In this document: in pieces, positions 18,467 through 27,348 of the stretch
How the letters are laid out: each line of letters starts with the position of its first letter
Position numbering within the stretch: the stretch's first letter is position 1
DNA from: Candidatus Sulfotelmatobacter sp.
Lineage (GTDB): Bacteria; Acidobacteriota; Terriglobia; Terriglobales; Acidobacteriaceae
Reading direction: 5' to 3'
DNA length: 64,000 nucleotides
Assembly (NCBI GenBank): GCA_036500765.1
Contig: DASYBM010000015.1
Coordinates: 124,001 to 188,000, forward strand
Notes under the pieces: model-generated
What the model saw: only the letters and a program-made list of their open reading frames with translations
Told to the model about the DNA's origin: nothing
Database searches by the model: none
Position numbers and translations under genes: made by a program

Positions 18467-19432
18467 TTATGCCCGAATGCCCATGCAGAATGGATCCCAC
18501 GAATCCAGCACGAGTTCTGCTTCGGCATTTACAAAAGCAACGCCCTTAATGCTGGGATAAATTTGTCCGTCCCGCACCGTAACGCTGCCTTCGAAGACAC
18601 TTCCGACAATGCTCTCTTGCCTCAAGACTTGGCCTTTGCGAATCTTTCCGTCTGCGTACAGGCAGGCCAGCTTGGCGCTGGTTCCCGTGCCGCAGGGGGA
18701 ACGATCGTAAGCTTTGCCCGGACAGAGAACGAAATTCTTGCTGTCGACCGAAGGCAGACGGGACGGCCCGAATAACTCGATGTGGTCGATTTCCCGATTC
18801 TCTGCCCCGGTAATTCTCTGCTGCCGTAAAGTCTGGCGAATCGCCCAAGTGAAGTCGGTGAGTTTGTCGATGTTGCTAAGCGATAGTTCCATTCCGTGGT
18901 CTTGCATTTCGTCGCGAACCAGGAAGAACCAGTTTCCTCCCCAGGCCACGTCGCCACGCACCTTGCCGTAGCGCGGGACATCGACTTCGATGTTCGCCGA
19001 CAGGCGATAGCTGGCAACGTTGTTCACTGTGACTGCGCCGTCCGGGTGCAGGATGGCGTTCACGGTTCCCACGGGAGTCTCAATGCGGTGCTCTCCCGCT
19101 TCGATCCGTTTGATAAAGGAGAGAGTCGAAATCAAGCCAATCGTGCCGTGGCCACACATGCCGAGATATCCCACGTTGTTGAAGAAGATAACGCCGGCGG
19201 CGCAAGCGGGATCGACTGGTTTGCAGAGCAATGCACCGACCATCACATTGGAGCCGCGCGGTTCATTGACGACTGCAGAACGGAAATCGTCGTGGTCGCG
19301 GCGAAGGCGCTCCAGGCGTGCGGCGAGTGGACCAGTGCCAAGATCGGGGCCGCTGCTCACAATCACGCGAGTGGGCTCGCCGCCGGTGTGGGAGTCGATC
19401 ACTCGAACTCGGCGGATCTGGCGGTCAGTCAT
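18467..19432 (-). CDS. 4-hydroxyproline 2-epimerase (proline racemase family)
   Basis: 321 residues. The two catalytic Cys of the family are both present: Cys93 in MCGHGTIG and Cys247 in DRSPCGTGTSAK. Retaining both argues for an epimerase or racemase rather than a trans-3-hydroxyproline dehydratase, where the second is Thr. The opening VIDSHTGGEPTRV is typical of hydroxyproline epimerases. They convert trans-4-hydroxy-L-proline to cis-4-hydroxy-D-proline, the first catabolic step; the following oxidase, deaminase and dehydrogenase are not in the window. It lies 35 bases after the giant kinase and four before galK. Confidence 0.85.
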   Translation of the reverse strand: MTDRQIRRVRVIDSHTGGEPTRVIVSSGPDLGTGPLAARLERLRRDHDDFRSAVVNEPRGSNVMVGALLCKPVDPACAAGVIFFNNVGYLGMCGHGTIGLISTLSFIKRIEAGEHRIETPVGTVNAILHPDGAVTVNNVASYRLSANIEVDVPRYGKVRGDVAWGGNWFFLVRDEMQDHGMELSLSNIDKLTDFTWAIRQTLRQQRITGAENREIDHIELFGPSRLPSVDSKNFVLCPGKAYDRSPCGTGTSAKLACLYADGKIRKGQVLRQESIVGSVFEGSVTVRDGQIYPSIKGVAFVNAEAELVLDSWDPFCMGIRA

Positions 19433-19467
19433 GGGATTGGTCGTGGGTCGAAGGCTCAGCGGAATCT

Positions 19468-22400
19468 TTAGTGGAAATTCAGATCGAGGTAATGACTGAA
19501 ACTGGCGATTGAAATCTGATCGCTACCGGGAACGTAGAAGCCGAACCGACCTGAAGAGAGATTAGTTCCGGGCAGCGTCCAGCGGTCGAGCACGAACCAT
19601 GCGTTGCCTTGCTTGATCTGGTGGACAATCTCGGTTGGCGATACATGAATCTGCAAGGTGCGAAAACTCTTTTTTCCTCCTTTGTGAGGAATCTTGGCAT
19701 CGCTCGTCTTCTGGCCGTTACGGATGTCGGTGCGGTAGAAATTATTGTCGTCCATCTGAAACAAATCGTAGTTGTTCGGGTCCGTGTAGTTCACGACCCA
19801 TTGCAGGCGATGTCCTTTCGTGAGCATGGCGGAAAAGACGAAGGTTCCGCTGGTGGGAGTAACGCCGTAAAGGATGTAGTCGCCGCCCTTGCGAACGAAC
19901 GCATCGTTTTCCTGCTTCCAACCCGAAGGGTCGTCCCACCTAGACATTCCGCTGGGGGCCAGTGGCAGTTCGATTGTCCGCGATTGTCCTGCGAGGACCT
20001 CGAGCGTGGAATTACGGACGAAATTATCGGCGGTGCGGGCAGTCAATGTATAGGTGCCGGTGGGCAGACTGAGCGGAGTCCCGCTGTTGACTTTGACGGG
20101 CGCATCTCCACCTTTGACCAGTGTGACTTGAGCATCGGCGGGAGAAAATGCGATTCTCAATTCGGCGGGCGCAGCGTCAAGAGTTGTATCGGCCGCGGAC
20201 AAAATTACCGGCGTCCCTACGACGAAATGCTTTTTGACTTGTCGCGGCTTGAAACGGTCTTTACGCAGCTCGATCACGTGATCGCCGGGAGCGATCGACG
20301 ACAGTGTCAGAGTGCCATCGGGCTGCACGGTTCCCGCACTCATCTGATCGATGAGAACCGATGCGCCAGGCGGTGCGCCCTGAATATTGAGCGATGCCAT
20401 ATGTGGAATCGGAAGAAGACCGAAGACCAGCCTGCCATGCTGGCCTTTGCGAATCCGGATCTTTTGATCGGGCGCATCCTGATAGCCGCCCTTCGCGACC
20501 CGCACGACATATTCTTTGGGCTCAAGGTTCGCGATCCGAAGCTGGCCTCCGTCGGTCAGTTGAGGAAACTCTTTCCCGTTGAGGAATACGTGTGCTTTGT
20601 CTTGTCCTGTAACGACGACGAGCGTGCCGACGTTCTGTCCGGATTCGACAAACAGGTTCAGTGCCGGTGCGGCGGCCACTTCGATCGATAGCTTGTATTG
20701 TTCGCCGCCCAGGTTCAAGGTCAAGTCATGCGAGCCCGGCGTAACTGACGAAAGGTCAATGCCCTCGGCGGTGAGATCGACTGGGGGTTGGCCGTCGAGC
20801 GCGAATTTCGCCCTGTCATCGCTCGAATACACATGAACCCGATCGCCCATGCTGCTCACAACTACGGCGAGAATTCCTTTCGCGGTCAACGGTGTTTTGA
20901 CCACAGGCAGGGCGCCGGCCGTCGAGGTAAGTGCAAGCCCGAAAGCGCCTGACGCGCTATCGAACTTGAGAGTGTGATCGCCGGAAGGAATTTTGTCGAG
21001 CGACCATTGTGCATCCTGCAAGTCAGCCGGCGGTTGATCGTCGAACGTAATTTCGCCGCTGGCCGTATCGGAGGACAAGCGCATGCTGGGCAGTTCGAGT
21101 TGAGGCTGCGCGACGATTGCAGCGGGTTGCACGGCGACGGGTTCGGGCAATGGCTCTACGAATTTCTTATGCCTCGGCAGAAAAAACCAGATGGCGCCCA
21201 ACAGCACGACGAATGAACCGGCGGCAGCCAGAACCTTTGCGTCGCGCGGGCCTAGACTGAACGCGGCTGTGGCGAGCCGCCTCGGGGGCGCGAGCGCGGC
21301 TGCCGGTTGTGTGGGGAGCTCTCGGGGTGCTTGCGAAAGCGGCGGCGAGGGTGGCGTGGGCGGTGGAGCGTCGATGGTTGCGGTTCCCGCGAAACTCAGG
21401 GTTGCAGCGGACGTCACGTCTGGGGCGATTCCCTTTCCGGACGATCCCGTTCTGCCAACCGCCGGCAGATTCAGCTTTTGCAGAAGAACATTCGCGCTGG
21501 ATAAAACTTCTTCGTCCTCAAGATATTTGTCGGCTAGAGCTCGCGCTTTCGATCCCAGAGTTTGCTTGGTGTCGGGATCGCTGGCGGAATCGGCTTCGCT
21601 GTCCAGTCGACGTAATTCTTCGAGATCGCGACGGCGCGACTGCCGGCGCTGGGTTTGGAGATCGCGCTGCACCGCGTCGCGAATCTGAATGAGCCGCATC
21701 TCCCGCGGGTAGGACGATAGCGCATCCTCAACTCGTGACAACGCAGATTCCAAGTCGCCCGAGGTTTGCAGTTTGCGGGCTTGAGAAACGGCTTCTCCGA
21801 CGAAGCTCTCGCGCTTCTGATCGAGAATGAGCGTGCGGAGGGTCTTGGCCATGGGGTGCGCCGGATTGAGCTCGAAAGCCTCTTTGGCGATCTTCTCCGC
21901 CTCATGCCAGTCGCGTTCGACCAGAGATTGCGCCTGTTCGATCAAAGTGTTGGCGAGAACCGCGCGCGCCAAAGGGTTGTTCTCGTCCAGTTCGTAGGCC
22001 TGGCGAAGCAACCGAATCCCCTCGGCAGGCTTTTCTTGCGCCCACAGGTCCTGCCCTTCCGACATCAGGCGCTGGGATTCCGTCTTGCGCTCGATTCCCT
22101 TCTGCGCGTGCTTTTCCAGCTCCTGCAATTCTTCGTCGTTGGGGAATTCTTGGGCCGCGGAGTGTAGTAAGTCGAAGGCGCGGGCATAGTCGCTGGAGTG
22201 CAGGCAGGAGTCGATTTGCTCGATGAGCTGGGTTCTTGACTCGATGCGGGCTTGCTGATCCCGGCGCTTCTGCAGCCGCTCCACCTCGAACTTCAATCCG
22301 GGATATTGACTGTAGATGGTTCGCAGAATCTCCCAATCATTGAGGGCATCGCCGAAGGCGGCTTGCTCTTCGTGCAAGTGAGCGCGTGCGACGATGGAAT

Positions 22401-24228
22401 TTACCAGGTCGCGCTTGTCCTGCACCAGGCGCAAAGCGCGCTCGAAGTGCGATTCCCCCGGATGCTGATCCAGCGCTTCGCGCAGGATGCTGACGCGCTT
22501 GTCGAGATCGGGCTCGGCCTCTACCTGGCGGTCGATTTGCGCAATCAGCGACGAGAGATTTTGCCGCTGCTGCTCTTCAATGTCGTAGCGGAGGGCCTGA
22601 AAAATCGCATTAGTCGGATATTTCGATAGGTACGTTTGGCAAGTGACAATCGCCTTTGCGAAGTTGTGATCCGCCAGTTGCTTGCGCGCTTCCGCGTAGG
22701 CGGTGTTCATGGCATCATGTTCAGACCGCACTTCGTTGTAAAAGCTCTGGTAGCGGGCGCCGCTTTCGCGATTAACGGAGTCGGGAGCTTTGCGGTCGAG
22801 TTCGAGCACCACGCCCAACTTGGCTAAGGCGCTGCTAACGTCGCCTTTCTGCCACGCGTCCATGGCCGCTTTGTGGACCTGTTCTTTATCCTGGCGGAGC
22901 TTTTTGTATTCCAGCTCCTGCCGGTCGACTTCGGCCAGCAACTGCAAGGCGCGAACCTCTCTGGGCCGGAGTTGCAGCACGTTCTGGAGCGCCTCGCGCG
23001 CGTGCGGATAAGCATGATTGTCGATGTGCTGCTTCGCCAGGCGATACCAGTTTTCGATCTGATTCTCGCTGCGGCGGTTTTCGATTTTGCTCTTCAACGC
23101 CAGCGCGGTGGCGTTGTCGGGCTCGATTTGCAGAGCTTCCTGCAATTTCTGCAAAGCCAGCGGATCTTCGTCCTCCTCATAGCGAGCGCGTGCCTGCTCC
23201 AGCAACTGCGCCAGCGACTTGCGGCGGACGGCGTTGTCGAGCTGCCGGCGCAGCGACTGGATCTCGGCGTCCATGTGGCCTTCGGCTTCGACCTCGCCGA
23301 GAATCTCGCCGGCAAATTGCAGGTCGCCCTCAGCCAACGCCTTAGTGGCGCGCAGCAGCCGCGGCCGGGTGCGTTCCGCATCGAAAATCTCGATGGGTTC
23401 GTTGCGCAGCGCCTTGCTCAGAGTGTCGCCAAATTCTCGCGCGCTGGCGAAGCGGTGCCAAGCTTGCTTCGCCATCGCTTTGTGGACAACCCGACTCACC
23501 GACGTGGTGATGGCCGAGTTCACTTCAGACGCTGGAGGCGGTATCTGGTTCAGAATGGCTTCGACCACTTCGTCGGCGCGGGTGCGTTGGAACGGATGGC
23601 GTCCGGTCAGGGCCTCATAACAAACCACGCCCAAGGAGAAAATGTCAGATTGCGCCGACAGAGGCTTCAACTGAATCTGTTCGGGAGACATGTAGAGCAG
23701 AGTTCCTTTTTGCGCCCGCGTGGTGTGCGCATCGGCCATGTGCGCCACCCCGAAATCGATAATCTTGACCGAGTCGTCTTCCATCACAAAGATGTTGCTG
23801 GGCTTCAGGTCGCGATGCACCAGCCCGCGTTCATGCGCGGCCTGTAGTCCGCGGCAGGTCTGGGAAATAATTTCGACCGTGCGTTCGACGGTAAGGTGAT
23901 GGCTCGACTTGCGCACAAAATGATCGAGTGTCGTGCCCGGCAAGAGCGGCATGACGAAGTAAGGCTTCTTTTTTCCTTCTTCTTCGAATTCCCCAATATC
24001 GAAAATTTCCACGATGTTGGGGTGGCTCATTGAGGCGAGGACGTCGCACTCTTTGTAGAACAGTTGAAGAGATGCGGGATCGGGAATGTCGAGGATCGTC
24101 TTGACGGCAACTTCGCGGCGCACAACGGTATCGTAGGCGCGATAGACCAGGCCCATGCCGCCCTGGCCGAGGATCTGCCTGACTTCGTAGCGACCGGCTA
24201 GTTTTTTAAGAGATCCCGTGGTGTCCAT
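19468..24228 (-). CDS. Giant transmembrane Ser/Thr protein kinase with TPR, PEGA-like and lectin-like domains
   Basis: About 1586 residues. Hanks-type kinase at residues 14-280: glycine loop GQGGMG (21-26), Lys43, HRDLKPSN (catalytic Asp140), DFG (158-160), SPEQ. A helical, TPR-like and partly coiled stretch runs from about 290 to 930, followed by a Pro-rich linker (PPPTPPSPPLSQAP) and a single membrane segment near 995-1015 (VLAAAGSFVVLLGAIWFFL). The outer part holds repeated beta domains, one clearly PEGA-like (PGASVLIDQMSAGTVQPDG), and a C-terminal concanavalin/DUF1080-like domain (about 1440-1586; WKQENDAFVRKGGDYILYG, GRFGFYVPGS). The kinase end would be cytoplasmic and the lectin-like end periplasmic. 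Start at ATG 24228 after AGGAAG. Substrate unknown. Confidence 0.88.
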   Translation of the reverse strand: MDTTGSLKKLAGRYEVRQILGQGGMGLVYRAYDTVVRREVAVKTILDIPDPASLQLFYKECDVLASMSHPNIVEIFDIGEFEEEGKKKPYFVMPLLPGTTLDHFVRKSSHHLTVERTVEIISQTCRGLQAAHERGLVHRDLKPSNIFVMEDDSVKIIDFGVAHMADAHTTRAQKGTLLYMSPEQIQLKPLSAQSDIFSLGVVCYEALTGRHPFQRTRADEVVEAILNQIPPPASEVNSAITTSVSRVVHKAMAKQAWHRFASAREFGDTLSKALRNEPIEIFDAERTRPRLLRATKALAEGDLQFAGEILGEVEAEGHMDAEIQSLRRQLDNAVRRKSLAQLLEQARARYEEDEDPLALQKLQEALQIEPDNATALALKSKIENRRSENQIENWYRLAKQHIDNHAYPHAREALQNVLQLRPREVRALQLLAEVDRQELEYKKLRQDKEQVHKAAMDAWQKGDVSSALAKLGVVLELDRKAPDSVNRESGARYQSFYNEVRSEHDAMNTAYAEARKQLADHNFAKAIVTCQTYLSKYPTNAIFQALRYDIEEQQRQNLSSLIAQIDRQVEAEPDLDKRVSILREALDQHPGESHFERALRLVQDKRDLVNSIVARAHLHEEQAAFGDALNDWEILRTIYSQYPGLKFEVERLQKRRDQQARIESRTQLIEQIDSCLHSSDYARAFDLLHSAAQEFPNDEELQELEKHAQKGIERKTESQRLMSEGQDLWAQEKPAEGIRLLRQAYELDENNPLARAVLANTLIEQAQSLVERDWHEAEKIAKEAFELNPAHPMAKTLRTLILDQKRESFVGEAVSQARKLQTSGDLESALSRVEDALSSYPREMRLIQIRDAVQRDLQTQRRQSRRRDLEELRRLDSEADSASDPDTKQTLGSKARALADKYLEDEEVLSSANVLLQKLNLPAVGRTGSSGKGIAPDVTSAATLSFAGTATIDAPPPTPPSPPLSQAPRELPTQPAAALAPPRRLATAAFSLGPRDAKVLAAAGSFVVLLGAIWFFLPRHKKFVEPLPEPVAVQPAAIVAQPQLELPSMRLSSDTASGEITFDDQPPADLQDAQWSLDKIPSGDHTLKFDSASGAFGLALTSTAGALPVVKTPLTAKGILAVVVSSMGDRVHVYSSDDRAKFALDGQPPVDLTAEGIDLSSVTPGSHDLTLNLGGEQYKLSIEVAAAPALNLFVESGQNVGTLVVVTGQDKAHVFLNGKEFPQLTDGGQLRIANLEPKEYVVRVAKGGYQDAPDQKIRIRKGQHGRLVFGLLPIPHMASLNIQGAPPGASVLIDQMSAGTVQPDGTLTLSSIAPGDHVIELRKDRFKPRQVKKHFVVGTPVILSAADTTLDAAPAELRIAFSPADAQVTLVKGGDAPVKVNSGTPLSLPTGTYTLTARTADNFVRNSTLEVLAGQSRTIELPLAPSGMSRWDDPSGWKQENDAFVRKGGDYILYGVTPTSGTFVFSAMLTKGHRLQWVVNYTDPNNYDLFQMDDNNFYRTDIRNGQKTSDAKIPHKGGKKSFRTLQIHVSPTEIVHQIKQGNAWFVLDRWTLPGTNLSSGRFGFYVPGSDQISIASFSHYLDLNFH

Positions 24229-24485
24229 GGCGCTTCCTGCGAAGTGGGGCCCCAGCATTCTATATGAATTTTGCCGGTTGCTGTACCTGCTTTTTGGGGA
24301 AAGTGGGCAGGCCCAGAATGCCCCAAAAGCCTTGCTGGAAGGCAGTTTCAGGGAACGTAAAACCATCCGTGGAGTTCACTGCCCATGAGATAGATGCCCA
24401 GGCCACCTGAAGGAATCGTGCGGGGCAATGTAGAAGGGGAGGCTTCGGTGCACGGCTCAGCGAACCGGCCCGTGCGCCGGATTTC

Positions 24486-24935
24486 TTACTTGCCCTGAGC
24501 CAAGAATGCTGACAGTTTCTTCGCGATGTTGTCCGCGAAGCTGGATGACGCACTCCGAGCGAATGGACTGCTGTAGACCGTAGCGGCCCATATCACTGTG
24601 CCATCTCTGTCTACGAGCCGCATAGCTCCTTGAACACGAACGTGGCGTTCGTCGGGCGATTGGACCAGAATAGTTCCGGTCAGGACGCTATCCGCGGTGT
24701 CCTCGCCAGTGTCACCGTTTTCCTCTAAAACAGCGCAATTGGAACCACAATCCTGAACCAATGAACTTATCAATTTTGCGCGGACGAACCCGTCCCAGTC
24801 CGGATTGCTTGGGAAGTGAAGATTGTCCACAAAGATTCGGTGGACGTGCTTAGCGGAAGCGGGCTTGACGGTAGGGGACTGGCCGTTGAGAAACGTTGTT
24901 CCAGCCAACAGAAACGCGATCAAGATAGTCCTCAT
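24486..24935 (-). CDS. Small exported protein of unknown function
   Basis: 149 residues. Signal peptide MRTILIAFLLAGTTFLNGQ; the mature part reads like a small alpha/beta periplasmic protein (HRIFVDNLHF, SVLTGTILVQ, VRVQGAMRLVDRDGTVIW). The pattern, including a Cys pair in CGSNCAVLEE, recalls the acidobacterial/proteobacterial lipoproteins that report on outer-membrane assembly, but no family can be named. Start at ATG 24935 with GGAG six bases before. It follows the next-listed gene by 14 bases and is probably co-transcribed with it. Confidence 0.65.
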   Translation of the reverse strand: MRTILIAFLLAGTTFLNGQSPTVKPASAKHVHRIFVDNLHFPSNPDWDGFVRAKLISSLVQDCGSNCAVLEENGDTGEDTADSVLTGTILVQSPDERHVRVQGAMRLVDRDGTVIWAATVYSSPFARSASSSFADNIAKKLSAFLAQGK

Positions 24936-24949
24936 AGCAATCTCCATTC

Positions 24950-25252
24950 CTACTTGCATTCCCAGATGAACTGGTTAGTGCTCTCGTCCATTGTAGCTGT
25001 GCAGTTTTTGTTCACTTCAACGAGTTTGGTATGCAATAGCCCCGTCTGCTTCACTTGCGTCTTGGCAAAACCCGACATGTGTCTGTCGGAATCCCTGATC
25101 ATGCTGACCTGCTCGACTATGAATCCCTTTTGCTCCAGCTTGGCCCGGATGTCGGCTTCGGTCTTCTGGACGTCGGCTTGACTGAATTTGGGAGCAGAGC
25201 TACACGCGGTCGCCATTGAGACCGCGAGGAGCAATATCCCGACTTTCCTCAT
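24950..25252 (-). CDS. Small putative lipoprotein
   Basis: 100 residues. MRKVGILLLAVSMATACSS has a lipobox-like end (ATAC), so lipid attachment at Cys18 or so is likely. The rest is charged and helical, then beta-rich, ending FIWECK, with Cys near the end. The ribosome site GGAGG precedes ATG 25252. First gene of a two-gene unit with the exported protein at 24486-24935. Function not recognisable. Confidence 0.65.
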   Translation of the reverse strand: MRKVGILLLAVSMATACSSAPKFSQADVQKTEADIRAKLEQKGFIVEQVSMIRDSDRHMSGFAKTQVKQTGLLHTKLVEVNKNCTATMDESTNQFIWECK

Positions 25253-25561
25253 AGCGAACCTCCAAGGGGAAAGAGAATTATCGAGTCGCCCGGGGGCCGA
25301 AGACCAGATTACGGAAGTTTGGTTTCCAGACTCGACAACCAGGCACGGTCTGCCGAAAACCAGTCCAGACTTTTCTGATGGTTGCCATAAGAAATTTGTA
25401 TTGGACTGCATCGATAGGCACATTTATCGTCGGCGGATTGATTCTGGCTAGCAACGCGTGTGGGTTCGTCGGCGCGGCACCGGGGGGTTGTCCGCGCCGC
25501 TGATCCTTACGGGATGCCAATCGAAATTGCGCACGATTCACGAACAGGAGCACTGAAAAAG
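25253..25561. other. Divergent intergenic region (lipoprotein pair / ammonium transporter)
   Basis: 309 bases between the lipoprotein gene (-) and the ammonium transporter (+). I see no convincing gene, RNA or strong promoter hexamers. The transporter frame stays open back to a GTG at 25460, but that extension does not look like protein sequence used in the family. Confidence 0.5.
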
Positions 25562-27253
25562 ATGACAAAGCGAGCAGGGAGGCGTTCTCTGCGCCGGTGG
25601 CTGGCTTGGGCCAGCACCGCGATCGTTCTCGTAGCCGGAATGTTAGCCGGATTCTCTGCTCCCAGTTTTGCCGATGAGCCCAAGCCCGACCCTGCCGGCA
25701 CCGCCACAGGAGATAGAACTGCGGCCGTCGATGCGGCCGGAAATCCCTTCGTGGTGGTTGAGCCGACCGATAAAACGGCTCCCGATTACATCCCGAACAA
25801 AAAGGCATTCGACGAGTACCAGGCCCAGGCCGCCAAGGAGCCGCTGGCTCTCAAACTTGCCGATAGCGTAGGCCACGTGCGCATCGCCACTAACATGGCG
25901 TGGACTCTGAACACGGGTTATCTGGTTCTATTCATGCAGGCCGGATTTGCTTTGCTCACCTGCGGGCTGGTGCGTAAGAAGAATGCCTCCCATTTGATGA
26001 TGTTGAACTTCGCCGCCTATGTCTTTGCGTTCCTGGCGTACTACGCCGTCGGATACGCATTTCAGTTTGGAGCGGTCGCAATCAACGCCGCGCCGACGAA
26101 TCTGGGTGGCGTACCGACGCTGAATCATTTCCTGATTGGCAGCGGGCAGTGGGGATTCGTCGGGGGAAAGGGTTTTTTTCTCGTAGGTCCAGCCTATGAC
26201 AGCGCCAGCAATTGCCTGACGTTATTCGAAGTCGTGTTCATGGAGACCGCCGGCTACATCATCGTCGGAGCGATTTGCGAGCGCATCAGTTTCTGGGCGT
26301 TTCTGCTTTGCGAATTATTTATCGGCGCGATTCTCTATCCGATTTCCGGATGCTGGACGTGGGGCGGAGGTTGGATGTCGCAACTGGGATCGACCATGAA
26401 CCTCGGCCACGGATATGTCGACTTTGCCGGGTCGAGCGTGGTTCACGCCGTTGGCGGCTTCTGCGCCATGGCACTCGCGATCGTGCTGGGGCCGCGACTG
26501 GGGAAGTTTGGTCCGGGAGGAAAAATTCGCGTCTTCCCCGCTCACAATATTGTGTACGTGGTTACAGGAACGTTCATTCTTCTGTTCGGCTGGATGGGAT
26601 TCAATCCGGGGTCGACGCTGGGAGCAACCGACTTTCGCATTTCCGTGATCGCAGTGAACACGAATCTGGCTGCGGTCGCGGGCTCGGCGGTGGCCATGCT
26701 GATCTGGTATTTTCTTTTCGGCAAGCCCGATATCACGATGGCGTGTAACGGAATGCTTGCTGGCCTGGTCGCGATCACCGCTCCTTGCGCGTTTGTTTCT
26801 CCCACATCGTCGGTCATTATCGGCGTATTGGCGGGCTCTCTAGTGTGTGGCGGAGTGCTCTTCAACGAGCGTGTTCTGAAGGTCGACGATCCCTGCGGAG
26901 CGGTTTCCGTGCACGGATACTGCGGATGGCTGGGAGCAGTTTCCGTGGGCATTTTCGCCGACGGGACCTACGGATCGGGCTGGAACGGCGTCGGCGCCGC
27001 CAGCTATCTGGGTCATGCGGGTCAAGGCGTAACCGGCCTGATCCACGGCGACATGCGACAGTTCTGGTGTCAGCTCATGGGCGCGACTATCTACGCAATC
27101 TGGGCCTTCGGCGCCACGTTCGTTGTCTTCTGGGTCGTGAATAAAGTGAAAAGCATGCGTGTGCCTCCTGAATCTGAAGAGGAGGGATTAGATGTGCCCG
27201 AGTTTGGCATGCCGGGTTATCCCGAGGATGCGGTGGTTACGGGATCGTATTGA
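25562..27253 (+). CDS. amt: Ammonium transporter (Amt/MEP/Rh family)
   Basis: About 563 residues. Eleven-helix Amt core preceded by a long N-terminal part: a signal-like helix (WASTAIVLVAGMLAGF) and about 75 soluble residues before the first core helix (MAWTLNTGYLVLFMQAGFALL). The Amt hallmark residues are visible: VDFAGSSVVHAVGGF (Asp and first pore His) and VSVHGYCGWLGAVSVGIF (second pore His). The short C-terminus contains EEEGLDVPEFGMPGYPEDA, the usual gating tail that touches PII proteins. AGGAG lies 11 bases before ATG 25562. No glnB/glnK is adjacent, unusual for bacterial amt genes, so PII control would act from a distant locus. Confidence 0.9.
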   Translation: MTKRAGRRSLRRWLAWASTAIVLVAGMLAGFSAPSFADEPKPDPAGTATGDRTAAVDAAGNPFVVVEPTDKTAPDYIPNKKAFDEYQAQAAKEPLALKLADSVGHVRIATNMAWTLNTGYLVLFMQAGFALLTCGLVRKKNASHLMMLNFAAYVFAFLAYYAVGYAFQFGAVAINAAPTNLGGVPTLNHFLIGSGQWGFVGGKGFFLVGPAYDSASNCLTLFEVVFMETAGYIIVGAICERISFWAFLLCELFIGAILYPISGCWTWGGGWMSQLGSTMNLGHGYVDFAGSSVVHAVGGFCAMALAIVLGPRLGKFGPGGKIRVFPAHNIVYVVTGTFILLFGWMGFNPGSTLGATDFRISVIAVNTNLAAVAGSAVAMLIWYFLFGKPDITMACNGMLAGLVAITAPCAFVSPTSSVIIGVLAGSLVCGGVLFNERVLKVDDPCGAVSVHGYCGWLGAVSVGIFADGTYGSGWNGVGAASYLGHAGQGVTGLIHGDMRQFWCQLMGATIYAIWAFGATFVVFWVVNKVKSMRVPPESEEEGLDVPEFGMPGYPEDAVVTGSY

Positions 27254-27312
27254 GATTGCTCAAGAATGGAATGAAGGTCCTCCGGGCGGCGCGAGCGGCG
27301 CGGACAACGATC

Positions 27313-27343
27313 AGAAAAAATGTTTAGAAAAACGATTTTTTCT
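27313..27343. promoter_or_regulatory. AT-rich inverted repeat with AAAAACGATTTTTT core, before GH3
   Basis: Arms AGAAAAAAT (27313-27321) and ATTTTTTCT (27335-27343) are perfect complements around a 13-base loop. The 14-mer AAAAACGATTTTTT at 27328-27341 recurs exactly at 39300-39313. It ends six bases before the GH3 start, where a regulator would interfere with transcription or translation. Confidence 0.35.
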
Positions 27344-27348
27344 GTAAC

